Origin: Sulfopaludibacter sp963815475
GTDB lineage: Bacteria > Acidobacteriota > Terriglobia > Bryobacterales > Bryobacteraceae
Assembly: GCA_963815475.1 (NCBI GenBank)
Contig: CAWFHD010000003.1
Coordinates: forward strand, 2,356,001 to 2,420,000
Reading direction: 5' to 3'
DNA: 64,000 bases
Shown: piece by piece, positions 1-8,354 of the stretch
How the letters are laid out: every line of letters starts with the position of its first letter
Numbering within the stretch: the stretch's first letter is position 1
The notes under the pieces: generated by a model
What the model was told of the DNA's origin: nothing
The model's database searches: none
Seen by the model: only the letters and a program-made list of their open reading frames with translations
Translations under genes and position numbers: made by a program

Positions 1-186
1 GATCGTCGTTACTACGATCGCGACCATCGCGACTGGCACGCATGGAACGAAAATGAAAATCGTGCCTACCGTCACTGGTTGATGGAAGAACGCCGCGAAC
101 ACCGGTATCGCGAGTACAGAAGGCTCAATGCGGAACGACAGCGGGAATACTGGCGCTGGCGCCACGAGCACGCGGACTGGCGATAA
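1..186 (+). CDS. C-terminal fragment of an Arg/Trp/Tyr/His-rich hypothetical protein
   Basis: An open frame enters from the left edge and stops with TAA at 184-186, leaving 61 residues of the C-terminus. The segment is extremely rich in R, W, Y, H, E and D and has almost no hydrophobic run; it ends HEHADWR. Regular aromatic/basic spacing suggests a low-complexity or helical tail. No family is recognised and no function is proposed. It converges with the next gene, whose reconstructed stop lies 6 bases away. The start is outside the window. Confidence 0.55.
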   Translation, partial: DRRYYDRDHRDWHAWNENENRAYRHWLMEERREHRYREYRRLNAERQREYWRWRHEHADWR

Positions 187-192
187 GCTCGC

Positions 193-766
193 CTATTTCT
201 TCGGAGGGTTAATCATGATGTGCGCGCCCGCCGTTCCGGCTCCCATGAGCCAGGGCGCGCCATCGCTCGCCTTCGTCGATAGCCCGGTGGATTCAGCGGT
301 CGCGTAAGGGACGTAGATCACCCAACGCAGATACGCGTCCTGCACCTTGCCGCTTGACGGCATCGTAGCTCTTTCCAGTCAGGACGTACAGCGTTCGCGG
401 CGCTTTCGGCATCGCCAGCTTACCGTCTTCGATTTCCTTAAAACGGATTTCGGTGCGCTTTGCGCCGGTCACATTCTGTGCCGTCAGTTCGCGGCCACGC
501 GCCATGAACGGCTCCAGATCTTTGTGGTAGCACGCCACGTTGAAGGTTGTCTTGGCGGGGTCCGTGGCCAGGCAGACCATCTCGTTGCTGCCCTCACGCA
601 GCCGCGCGCGCCCGCCGTTGGCGTCATATCCCAATACCGTGGCGCCCGCGCGCAATTCTGCCGGAGCAGCCAACACCGCGCCGTCAATCTGCGCCTGGGC
701 CGGCGGAACATCGGCGGCGCACGCCACCGATGCCAGAAGCACCAGCGGAAGCATCGTCAATTTCAT
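193..766 (-). CDS. Secreted hypothetical protein, split by a one-base frameshift
   Basis: The protein begins MKLTMLPLVLLASVACAAD, a clear signal peptide ending in an Ala-rich cleavage region; a start 6 codons further upstream (784) is also open. The first frame runs through KAPRTLYVLTGKSYDAV and then ends at 293 in a meaningless Arg-rich tail. One extra base near 350-360 explains this. The adjacent frame continues SGKVQDAYLRWVIYVPYATA through APWLMGAGTAGAHIMINPP to a stop at 193-195, with normal codon use. The reconstructed product is about 190 residues, exported, with no recognised family. Whether the indel is real or an assembly error cannot be decided from the sequence. Confidence 0.6.
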
Positions 767-903
767 TTCTGAGCACATGGCCAATACAATATCACCTGAG
801 CTGCTCTTTAGGTTGGGACGGTATCACGCCCCACAATTCTCATTAGAATGCAGTTAACGCTTTCCCCCCGCCCCGCGTCTATGTCGTCGACCAGGAGGGT
901 GCC

Positions 904-2080
904 GTGCTTCTCAAATCCGTTCTTTCCCTGGCTCTGTTCGCTCCGCTGCTCGCAACAGACGCCGTTCCTGCCACCACCGCTCTGACCATCCACGAATGGG
1001 GAACCTTCACCTCCGTCGCTGCCGCCGATGGCGGCCCTGAACAGTGGGCTCCGCTCACCCCGCCCGCCGACCTTCCCTGTTTCGTCTATCACCGCAGCGC
1101 GCAGTGCGTGAAGTGCGCACCCTTCCGCGTGCGCATGGAGACGCCCGTCGTCTACTTCTACGCACCCCAACCCCTGATCGCGTCCGTTCATGTGGCCCTG
1201 CCAGGCGGCCTGATCACCGAATGGTATCCCCAGGCCGCCCACAAGAGCCATGAAGGCGCGACGTCCAGCAGCGAAGGCAACATCGAGTGGGATGACATTC
1301 AGGTATCGCCGGGCGCCCGGGAAGAGTTTCCCCACGCCGGGCGATTCCAGCCACTACTATGCCGCGCGCGCAACCGACTCTGCCCCCTTGCGCGTGGGCG
1401 ATCAAGCCGAGAAAGTCCTCTTCTACCGCGGGGTCGCCGACTTCGACATCCCCATCCAGCCGAAATTCCTGGATGACGGAAAACTGGAACTTCGCAACAC
1501 CGGCGCCGACGCGATCGGTTTCGCCATCCTCTTCGAGAATCGCGGAGGCAAGACCGGATTCCGAGTGGTCCGCGATCTTCGCGGCAAGCTGCTGCTGGAT
1601 TCGCCCGAGCTCACCGCCAACGTGCCATCCATGCGCCACGAATTGGAAGGCGCGCTCACTGCCGCCGGCCTCTACCCGAAAGAAGCAGCCGCTATGCTCG
1701 CCACCTGGGGCGATTCCTGGTTTGAAGAAGGGATGCGCATCTTCTACGTGATGCCGCGCAAAGCAGTGGACGCCGTGCTGCCCATTCAGATTAAGCCGGC
1801 GCCGGCGGCCATCGAACGGGTTTTCGTAGGCCGAGTAGAGGTGCTTTCGCCTGTCATGCAATCGACGCTCGCAACAGCCATGGCCACTGGCGACATTCAG
1901 ACACTAGCCCGATACGGCCGCTTCGCCAGGCCATTCTGCGATCGCATCATGCAGGGATCGAGCAGGATTCGCGTCACCCAGGCAGCATCGGATTTCCTGG
2001 GTCGAGTCGGGCAGCCCGCACCGTCAAATGGCGCGCCTTGCCGAGTTGAACCCTCGGTGCTCCCCACCGCCCAGCAGTAG
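904..2080 (+). CDS. Secreted hypothetical protein with an IHEWGTFTSV N-terminus, split by a frameshift
   Basis: The GTG start at 904 follows an AGGAGG ribosome site. The N-terminus MLLKSVLSLALFAPLLA is a signal peptide, followed by the motif ALTIHEWGTFTSVAAADG and a Cys-containing segment (LPCFVYH..CVKCAPFRVRMETPVVYFYAP). The first frame loses sense after PGAREEF. The second frame resumes with FPTPGDSSHYYAARATDSAPL and runs to the stop at 2080. One extra base in the TTTCCCC run at 1327-1333 joins them into about 391 residues. The late segment has a conserved look (GDSWFEEGMRIFYVMPR). It is probably a periplasmic or secreted protein of an uncharacterised family; I recognise no enzyme motif. 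Confidence 0.65.
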
Positions 2081-2094
2081 CTCTTGCCGGAGGA

Positions 2095-2116
2095 GCCGGT
2101 GGTAGAAGCCACCGGC
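2095..2116. terminator. Hairpin between convergent genes
   Basis: A perfect 8-bp stem, GCCGGTGG (2095-2102) with CCACCGGC (2109-2116), encloses a 6-base loop. It lies between two convergent genes and could stop transcription from both sides. No long U-tract follows. The same stem core recurs at 8325-8345 in the same genomic setting. Confidence 0.45.
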
Positions 2117-2119
2117 ACA

Positions 2120-3167
2120 TTACTGCTGTTCCGAACTCGTATTCGAATTCGTAGTTCCCGCGGGAGGAGTTGTGATGCGCCCGATCTTCCCGATCTCCTG
2201 CGTAAACCACAGCGCGCCATCCGCTCCGCTGGACATCCACGCCGGATTTGGCCCAAAAATTCCCGAGCTCGATACCGCATACTCCGTGATCTGACCCTGC
2301 AGCGAGATGCGTCCGATCTGCCCCCGGACCGGGCCTTCCGTAAACCACAGATGCCCGTCCGGACCAGCCGTAATCCCCGACGGATAGCTCTGTCCGGCCA
2401 ATGCGTACTCGGTGATGTTGCCCTTGGTGTCGATGCGCCCGATCGCGTTGCCCTGAGATTCCGTGAACCACAACGCCCCGTCCGGCCCCAGCGTAATGCT
2501 CGTCGGGTAGCTTCCGCCGTTCGGCAGGCCGTACTCGGTGATGTTGCCGCTGGTGTCGATCCGCCCGATGTTGTTGCCCATCTCTTCGGTGAACCACAGG
2601 GCGCCATCCGGCCCGGCTACAATCGCGTACGGAGAGCTCGCCGGATTCGGCAGGGCAAACTCCTTGACCGAGCCATCCGTGCCCATGCGGCCAATCTGGT
2701 TGCCGTACACTTCCGCAAACCACAGCGCGCCGTCCGGCCCCGTGGCAATCCCAAGCGGGTAACTCGCCGGAGTGGGTATGGGGAATTCGACGATGGTTCC
2801 GTTGGTAGCGATGCGCCCGATGTTGTTGGCGAGCGTCTCCGTGAACCAGAGTGCGCCATCCGGTCCGCGCGCGATCAGATAAGGCCACGACGCCGCGGCG
2901 GGCACGGGATATTCCGTGACTCGTGCCGCTGGTGTCGATGCGCCCAATGTTGTTGGCGTACAGTTCTGTGAACCAGAGCGAGCCGTCCGCTCCCGCGACA
3001 ATCCCCTTCGGTTCGGAGCCGTTGGCGGGAATGGAATAACTAGTGACGGTTTGCGCCGGCGCTAAGGCCGGCACGCCGATAAGCAGGGCGATTAGAGACC
3101 CGAGGGCAGCGAAGCTAGCCCTTCTCGAAAGACCCACACACCGAAGCAGCTTCATGGATTTCTTCAT
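2120..3167 (-). CDS. Secreted streptogramin-lyase-like beta-propeller protein (frameshifted)
   Basis: The signal peptide (SFAALGSLIALLIGVPALAPAQ) is followed by at least seven repeats of a blade motif, roughly GPDGALWFTE..GNxIGRIDTxGNITEY, typical of Vgb/streptogramin B lyase-like propellers and NHL/SMP-30 relatives. The first frame breaks after RIDTSGT and the next frame resumes at once with VTEYPVPAA. One extra base near 2918-2923 explains it, giving about 348 residues. In the antibiotic enzymes this fold linearises streptogramin B. In environmental bacteria the family is large and mostly untested, so a binding or structural role is equally possible. The C-terminal tail is Thr/Asn/Ser-rich. 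Confidence 0.75.
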
Positions 3168-3289
3168 CGTATCAAATGCCGCACATCCCGCTGCCTGTTC
3201 GAATTTCTACTTGTTAAGTAATAGCAGCGCCTCGAATCCCTCGATCGAAAGATCTGAACGCCATTGCGAACTGGAGCGTCTACTTTCGT

Positions 3290-5173
3290 ATGGGACAGTT
3301 TCGTAAGTGTCGAGACGTTGTGATTTTAGTCGGACTCATATGGTCCGCACACAACTCTTGCCTGGCTGCAACCCCCGTGGTGCAGGGAGTAACCGACGGC
3401 GCCGGCTTCGGCCCGCGTGTAGCTCCCGGTTCGCTGGCTTCCATATTCGGCACGAACCTCGCGTCAGGAGAAAATTTCGCGCCCGGTATTCCGTTGCCCA
3501 CGAGCCTTGGCGGAGCCAGCGTCACGATAGGCGGAATCGCCGCCCCACTGCTCTACGTGAACGTGGGTCAGATCAATTTCCAGGTGCCGGCAGCCGTCAA
3601 ACCCGGCACGGTCGCGCTCGTTGTCATGGGACCCGGCGGCAATAGTTCCACCTTCAACGTGACAGTTACGTCGTCGTCGCCGGCCATTTTTCAGGACAAC
3701 TCCAATCACGCCGTGGCGCAGAACACCATCAACGGCACCGTCAACGCCGAAACATCCGCCGCGCCCTCCGGTTCGGTGATCACGGTCTACCTCACCGGCA
3801 TCGGGCCGATCGATAACGCCGTCGCCGATGGCGACGCCACTCCTGCATCGCCGCTGTCCACCGCCACGGCGTCGTCCAGCGCCACCATCGGCCCCGCCGC
3901 CGCCCCAATCCAGTTCCTCGGCCTCGCTCCTAGCTTCGCCGGACTTGCGCAGGCCAACATCACCGTCCCCAACTTGCCGTCGGGCGATTATCCCCTGGTC
4001 ATTACCGTGGGCGGCTATGTGAGCGCATCGGCCGTGATCACGGTATCGGGATCGGGCACTCCGTACACCAGCCCGCTCCTGCTCACGGGAAGCGTCGGGT
4101 TCGCCAACGACCTCACCAGCACCATCGCGCTCTATAACAACGTGGCATACGTTTGCGGTTCCGGCCGGATCGTCATGGTGGACGTCACCAGCGCCAATCA
4201 GCCCAGCATGATCGGCGAATTCGGCGACAATATCCTCAAGGGCAATGGCATCCGCTGCGCCATCAATACTTCGGTTCCCGTGCCATACCTGGTGGAAATC
4301 GTCGGGCCGTCCACCAGCCCCGAATCCTTTGCCGTCTACAGTCTGAGTAATGCGCGCTCGCCTGTGCTGCTGGTCACCGCCACTACGCCGTATCCGCAAA
4401 TGGTGGACCTGAGTTTTTCGGGGAGCTTCGCATTCATCACCACCAGTTACATCACCTTCTACGTCAATGGCCACGCCGTCGCCGCGCAAAACGGCGACCT
4501 GCTGGTTTTCGATTTCACCAATCCTTCAGCGCCGCTCTTTGTGACCATTCTGCAGCCTTCGGGACAGCCTGGCTCAGGCAATCTGAACCTCAAGCCATTT
4601 GCCGAAGTGGTAGGCGGAGTCTACGAGTTCATCGCCAGTAGCACAGCCACCGGTGCCAGCACTGCCGGCGTCGGTGTGCTCAACGTGATCACCATTGCCT
4701 CGCCCTCCTCACCGGTCGCCATCAACCAGATCACCGTCAATCAGGCGGCGATTCTGCTGCGCTTCGACAATTCAGGAAATACGCTGCTGGCCGCCGGCAA
4801 CACCTCAGGCCAGCGCAATCCTGGAAATCCCGATTTCGATTTTCTCGGGAACCTGACCCTGACCACCATGGACGTGAGCAACCCGCAAGCACCCGCGGTG
4901 ATCGCAACCTCTGTGTTCACCAGCCAGGTGAACGGAACCTTGTGCGTATCCGGCTTTTTTTCGAACGGTATCTTCGCGGTCGTCAACGCTCCACCCATTA
5001 CCGATAATCTAGGCCCTGCAACCCTGGCGATCGTCGACACACGGCAGGCCGGGACCATTCTGATGTACCCGTTCCAAACCCAGTTCGGTCTAAGCAATGT
5101 TTTGACAACCAACAACGGCTTCCTGCTGGCCCCCACATCGCTAGGCCTGAACATCTACCAATTGCAGTTCTAA
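3290..5173 (+). CDS. Large secreted protein with a TIGR03437-type domain and a propeller-like C-terminus
   Basis: This is a 627-residue exported protein with a signal peptide in the first 27 residues (VILVGLIWSAHNSCLA). Residues from about 29 to 250 match the pattern of the repeat-poor Solibacter domain: VTDGAGFGPRVAPGSLASIFGTNLA, then VNVGQINFQVP, GSVITVYLTGIGP, AQANITVPNLPSGDYPLVI. The remaining region (about 265-627) has recurring hydrophobic strands with DVTSANQP, DFTNPSAP and DVSNPQAP motifs, which resemble LVIVD-type beta-propeller blades. Such proteins are expanded in Solibacter-like genomes; their role is unknown, probably extracellular binding. The gene stands alone and is followed by a dispersed repeat. 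Confidence 0.8.
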   Translation: MGQFRKCRDVVILVGLIWSAHNSCLAATPVVQGVTDGAGFGPRVAPGSLASIFGTNLASGENFAPGIPLPTSLGGASVTIGGIAAPLLYVNVGQINFQVPAAVKPGTVALVVMGPGGNSSTFNVTVTSSSPAIFQDNSNHAVAQNTINGTVNAETSAAPSGSVITVYLTGIGPIDNAVADGDATPASPLSTATASSSATIGPAAAPIQFLGLAPSFAGLAQANITVPNLPSGDYPLVITVGGYVSASAVITVSGSGTPYTSPLLLTGSVGFANDLTSTIALYNNVAYVCGSGRIVMVDVTSANQPSMIGEFGDNILKGNGIRCAINTSVPVPYLVEIVGPSTSPESFAVYSLSNARSPVLLVTATTPYPQMVDLSFSGSFAFITTSYITFYVNGHAVAAQNGDLLVFDFTNPSAPLFVTILQPSGQPGSGNLNLKPFAEVVGGVYEFIASSTATGASTAGVGVLNVITIASPSSPVAINQITVNQAAILLRFDNSGNTLLAAGNTSGQRNPGNPDFDFLGNLTLTTMDVSNPQAPAVIATSVFTSQVNGTLCVSGFFSNGIFAVVNAPPITDNLGPATLAIVDTRQAGTILMYPFQTQFGLSNVLTTNNGFLLAPTSLGLNIYQLQF

Positions 5174-5194
5174 TGCGTGCGTTTTCGTCTTACG

Positions 5195-5219
5195 GAGCCG
5201 CGACCGCAAGGGAGTCGGT
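5195..5219 (+). repeat. Dispersed REP-like repeat, copy 1
   Basis: This 25-base element begins GAGCCGCGACCG and ends AAGGGAGTCGGT, with C at the one variable position. It recurs at 14170-14194 and 33739-33763, always intergenic and always in this orientation. It can form a small CGAC/GTCG hairpin. Here it follows the stop of a secreted-protein gene by about 20 bases. Confidence 0.75.
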
Positions 5220-5302
5220 GGTGTGATTATCCGCACGCCGTCAACTCGGGAGTGTAGTTGATCCCCCATCGGGCGGGTCTTTGAAGTTAGACGCCTGAAT
5301 TC

Positions 5303-6454
5303 ATGACACAACCGGTTTTGTCATCGGTATCTTCCGCCCGGGCCCGATCAGCGGGAGTACTGGCGCGTCCCCTGTTAGCCGCACTCCTCACGATCGCCGG
5401 ATTGTTCGGCGTCGATTCACTCCTCTTTCGCACGAATCTGTATCCATCTGTAATCGAGCCTAACTCTTCCACCGGCGAGTTCGAGCTTACCCTGTGGCGT
5501 GAATTGCGGGCCCAGAAGAATTTCGGCGGCAACGCCGTAACAGGCGTTGGCAACTCGCGTTTCGGGTATTATCCGCGCGTGGCCAACGATCTCATGGCCG
5601 AAACCGGCCTGGTCTTCCGCAGCGCGGGTGTGCCCGGCACTACCCCACAGGCGTGGTACTACATGCTGCGCGATCTCGATCCCACCGCGCACCGCTATCG
5701 CGCCATCATGATCGGAGTAGACGACTACGACGATGAGGATGGCGCTTTTGAGTTGGATACCTATATCCAAACACTTCATTTCGCCATCATCCGCCTTCGC
5801 CTCGGCGACGCACTGGACTTCGCCCGCTCTTTTCACGGTCTCGGCCTGCAGGGTCAAGCCTTCCGCGGAGCCCTCTTGAAGGGGATGGTTTTACAGCCCG
5901 ACATCCTTGCCTTCCTGTCTCATCCTCAAAAGCGCATCGCCGACGTTCATCTCGAACATTCCGGGTTCGACCAATGGACTTACAACTACATCGAGACCGA
6001 CAGCAGCCTTTCGGGATTGCAAATCGACTGGTCCACGATGACTGCCACCTATCCTCCCGGCGTGGATGCTCCAACCCGTGCAACCGTACAGAACTGGCTC
6101 CTGCATCCGCCCGGTCCACCGCAAAATCGGGGCCGATGGGCGCGCTACGAACGGACCTGGTACGGGCGGATCGTGAATCGCTACCGCGGATCACGTACCA
6201 GGATTATTTTTGTGCGCCTGCCGAGAGGGCCGATTCCTCGCCCCTCCAACCTCGACTATCGAACGCGGGGCGTAGTCCGGGACCTGGCCGCGGCGCAATC
6301 GAACGTGCTGCTTTGCGATGAGCATGCCTTCGATTCCATTGAGGATCCCCGGTTCTACAAGGATGGCCTGCACCTGAACTTGGCAGGTAGCAACAGGTTT
6401 TCTTATTTGCTGGCGCGGGACGTCCAGCGACTGCTCAAAGCGGCAGGCAAGTGA
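5303..6454 (+). CDS. SGNH-hydrolase-like exported or membrane-anchored protein
   Basis: This is a 383-residue protein with one N-terminal hydrophobic segment (about 22-40, VLARPLLAALLTIAGLFGVDSLLF), suggesting a signal anchor. Two landmarks fit the SGNH/GDSL fold: VGNSRFGYYP near residue 80, in the place of the Gly-Asp-Ser block, and KDGLHLNLAGSNRFSYLLA near the end, in the place of the catalytic Asp-x-x-His block. A VDDYDDED segment lies between. Proteins of this shape often act on or with acylated polysaccharides in the periplasm, but no acyltransferase neighbour is present. Hydrolase activity is an inference from these two motifs. Confidence 0.6.
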   Translation: MTQPVLSSVSSARARSAGVLARPLLAALLTIAGLFGVDSLLFRTNLYPSVIEPNSSTGEFELTLWRELRAQKNFGGNAVTGVGNSRFGYYPRVANDLMAETGLVFRSAGVPGTTPQAWYYMLRDLDPTAHRYRAIMIGVDDYDDEDGAFELDTYIQTLHFAIIRLRLGDALDFARSFHGLGLQGQAFRGALLKGMVLQPDILAFLSHPQKRIADVHLEHSGFDQWTYNYIETDSSLSGLQIDWSTMTATYPPGVDAPTRATVQNWLLHPPGPPQNRGRWARYERTWYGRIVNRYRGSRTRIIFVRLPRGPIPRPSNLDYRTRGVVRDLAAAQSNVLLCDEHAFDSIEDPRFYKDGLHLNLAGSNRFSYLLARDVQRLLKAAGK

Positions 6455-6561
6455 ACTGTTTCCGCAGGTGTGGCGCGCCGCCCAACGCAGGACCGGTACG
6501 ATTCAGCGCCGGCCCAGTACCTTTTTCCGAGACGCCGCATACTAGAATAAGAGCCTGCGCT

Positions 6562-7548
6562 ATGCTCACCAGACGCAAGCTCGGTAGTCAGGGCCTGGAA
6601 GTCTCCTCGCTGGGACTCGGCTGCCTGGGCATGAGCCAATCGTATGGCACTCCCGACGAGCAGGAGTCTATCGCCACCATCCAACGCGCCCTGAACCTCG
6701 GTGTCACGCTCTTCGACACCGCCGAGGCGTATGGACCATTCAAGAACGAACAACTGCTGGGACGCGCCCTGAAGGGCCATCGCTCGGAAGTGGTGATCGC
6801 GACCAAATTCGGATGGCGCATCGTCGATGGCAAGGTTAGCGGCACCGATAGCCGCCCCGAGCATGTAAAGGAAGTCGCGGAAGCCTCCCTGCGGCGTCTC
6901 GGCGTCGATTACATCGACCTTTTCTACCAGCATCGCGTCGATCCCGAGGTCCCCATCGAAGACACCGTCGGCGCCATGGCCGAACTGGTGAAGCAGGGCA
7001 AGGTGCGCTATCTGGGCCTTTCCGAAGCAGGCGAGGACAACATCCGCCGTGCCCACGCTACGCATCCCATTACCGCGCTGCAGAGTGAATATTCCCTGTG
7101 GGAGCGCAATCTGGAGCCGCGCATTCTGCCGCTGCTGCGCGAACTCGGCATCGGTCTGGTCCCCTACTGTCCACTGGGCCGCGGCTTTCTGGCCGGCAGC
7201 GCTCGCCGCGCTGAGGAGTATCCGCCCACCGATTGGCGCGCCACCGACCCCCGCTTTCAAGGCGAAAACTTCAACGCCAATATGCTCGCCGCAGGCACAG
7301 TCCGCAACTTGGCCGCGCGAAAAGGAGGCACTCCGGCCCAGATCGCGCTGGCCTGGATTCTCCACAAGGGCAAGGACATCGTGCCCATCCCCGGCACCAA
7401 ACGCCGCACCTACGTGGAAGAGAACGTGCGAGCCGCGCAGGTGACTCTGACCCCCGCCGAAATGGCCAGCCTGGACTCCGCCCTGGCCCCCGAAGTCGTA
7501 GCCGGTGCCCGCTACAACTCCGCCCTGATGGGTTACATAGACCGGTAG
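6562..7548 (+). CDS. Aldo/keto reductase
   Basis: The product is a 328-residue NADPH-dependent oxidoreductase of the aldo/keto reductase family (YajO/AKR13-like subgroup). The start MLTRRKLGSQGLEVSSLGLG was chosen because the family begins with this strand; the frame is open for 37 codons further upstream, but without family similarity. The catalytic tetrad is visible as D52, Y57, K82 and H124 (FDTAEAYG, TKFG, YQHR). The coenzyme-binding tail VPIPGTKRRTYVEENVRA is present. It reduces carbonyl groups of unknown substrates in the cytosol. The following SDR gene starts 27 bases downstream and is probably co-transcribed. Confidence 0.92.
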   Translation: MLTRRKLGSQGLEVSSLGLGCLGMSQSYGTPDEQESIATIQRALNLGVTLFDTAEAYGPFKNEQLLGRALKGHRSEVVIATKFGWRIVDGKVSGTDSRPEHVKEVAEASLRRLGVDYIDLFYQHRVDPEVPIEDTVGAMAELVKQGKVRYLGLSEAGEDNIRRAHATHPITALQSEYSLWERNLEPRILPLLRELGIGLVPYCPLGRGFLAGSARRAEEYPPTDWRATDPRFQGENFNANMLAAGTVRNLAARKGGTPAQIALAWILHKGKDIVPIPGTKRRTYVEENVRAAQVTLTPAEMASLDSALAPEVVAGARYNSALMGYIDR

Positions 7549-7575
7549 CGCGCGCCTCACTGTAATAATCGAAGG

Positions 7576-8316
7576 ATGAACAAAGTCGTCCTCGTGACCG
7601 GAGCCGGTAGCGGAATCGGACGTGCCACCAGCCTTGCCCTCCACGCCGCCGGCTATTCCGTAGTGCTCGCCGGACGCCGCGCCGTCGAGTTGGACCGCAC
7701 CGCCGCCATGTCCGGAGGCACCATGCTCGCCGTCCCCACCGATGTCGGCAACCCGGAGAGCGTCCGCGCCCTCTTCGCCAAAATCCGCGACACCTACCAG
7801 CGCCTCGACCTGCTCTTCAACAACGCCGGCAAAGGAACGCCCGCGATCCCGATGGAAGATCTAACCTTCGAGCAGTGGAGTTCCGTAGTCGCCGTCAACC
7901 TCACGGGAGCCTTCCTGTGCGCGCAGGAAGCCATCCGCCTGATGAAATCGCAGACGCCTCCGGGCGGCCGCATCATCAACAACGGGTCGATCTCGGCCCA
8001 CACTCCCAGGCCGCATTCCGCGCCCTACACCGCCACCAAACACGCAATTACCGGCCTCACCAAGAGCATCGCCCTCGACGGTCGCGGCTTCGACATCGCC
8101 TGCGGCCAGATCGACATCGGCAACGCCGCTACCGAGATGACCGAGCGAATGACCAGCGGAGTGCTCCAAGCAGACGGCGCCACCAAAGTGGAAGCGCGCA
8201 TGGACGTCCAGCACGTTGCCGACGCAGTGGTCTACATGGCGAACTTGCCGCTGTCCGCCAACGTCCTCTTCATGACCGTAATGGCCACGAAGATGCCGTT
8301 CGTGGGCCGAGGATAA
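7576..8316 (+). CDS. Short-chain dehydrogenase/reductase (SDR)
   Basis: This is a 246-residue classical SDR. The Rossmann glycine motif TGAGSGIG is at 8-15, NNAG at 82-85, the catalytic Ser at 138 (NNGSIS), and Tyr151 with Lys155 in YTATK. It oxidises or reduces an alcohol/carbonyl with NAD(P)(H); the substrate cannot be read from sequence. It lies 27 bases behind the aldo/keto reductase and is followed by a strong hairpin, so the two likely form a short operon. Confidence 0.92.
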   Translation: MNKVVLVTGAGSGIGRATSLALHAAGYSVVLAGRRAVELDRTAAMSGGTMLAVPTDVGNPESVRALFAKIRDTYQRLDLLFNNAGKGTPAIPMEDLTFEQWSSVVAVNLTGAFLCAQEAIRLMKSQTPPGGRIINNGSISAHTPRPHSAPYTATKHAITGLTKSIALDGRGFDIACGQIDIGNAATEMTERMTSGVLQADGATKVEARMDVQHVADAVVYMANLPLSANVLFMTVMATKMPFVGRG

Positions 8317-8323
8317 TCAGTGG

Positions 8324-8346
8324 GGCCGGTGGTCTTGCCACCGGCC
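8324..8346. terminator. Hairpin terminator between convergent SDR and TonB-receptor genes
   Basis: A 9-bp perfect stem (GGCCGGTGG at 8324-8332 with CCACCGGCC at 8338-8346) encloses a 5-base loop and is followed by ATTTT. It lies 8 bases after the SDR stop and 9 bases before the end of the converging receptor gene, so it may serve both. Confidence 0.6.
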
Positions 8347-8354
8347 ATTTTGAG

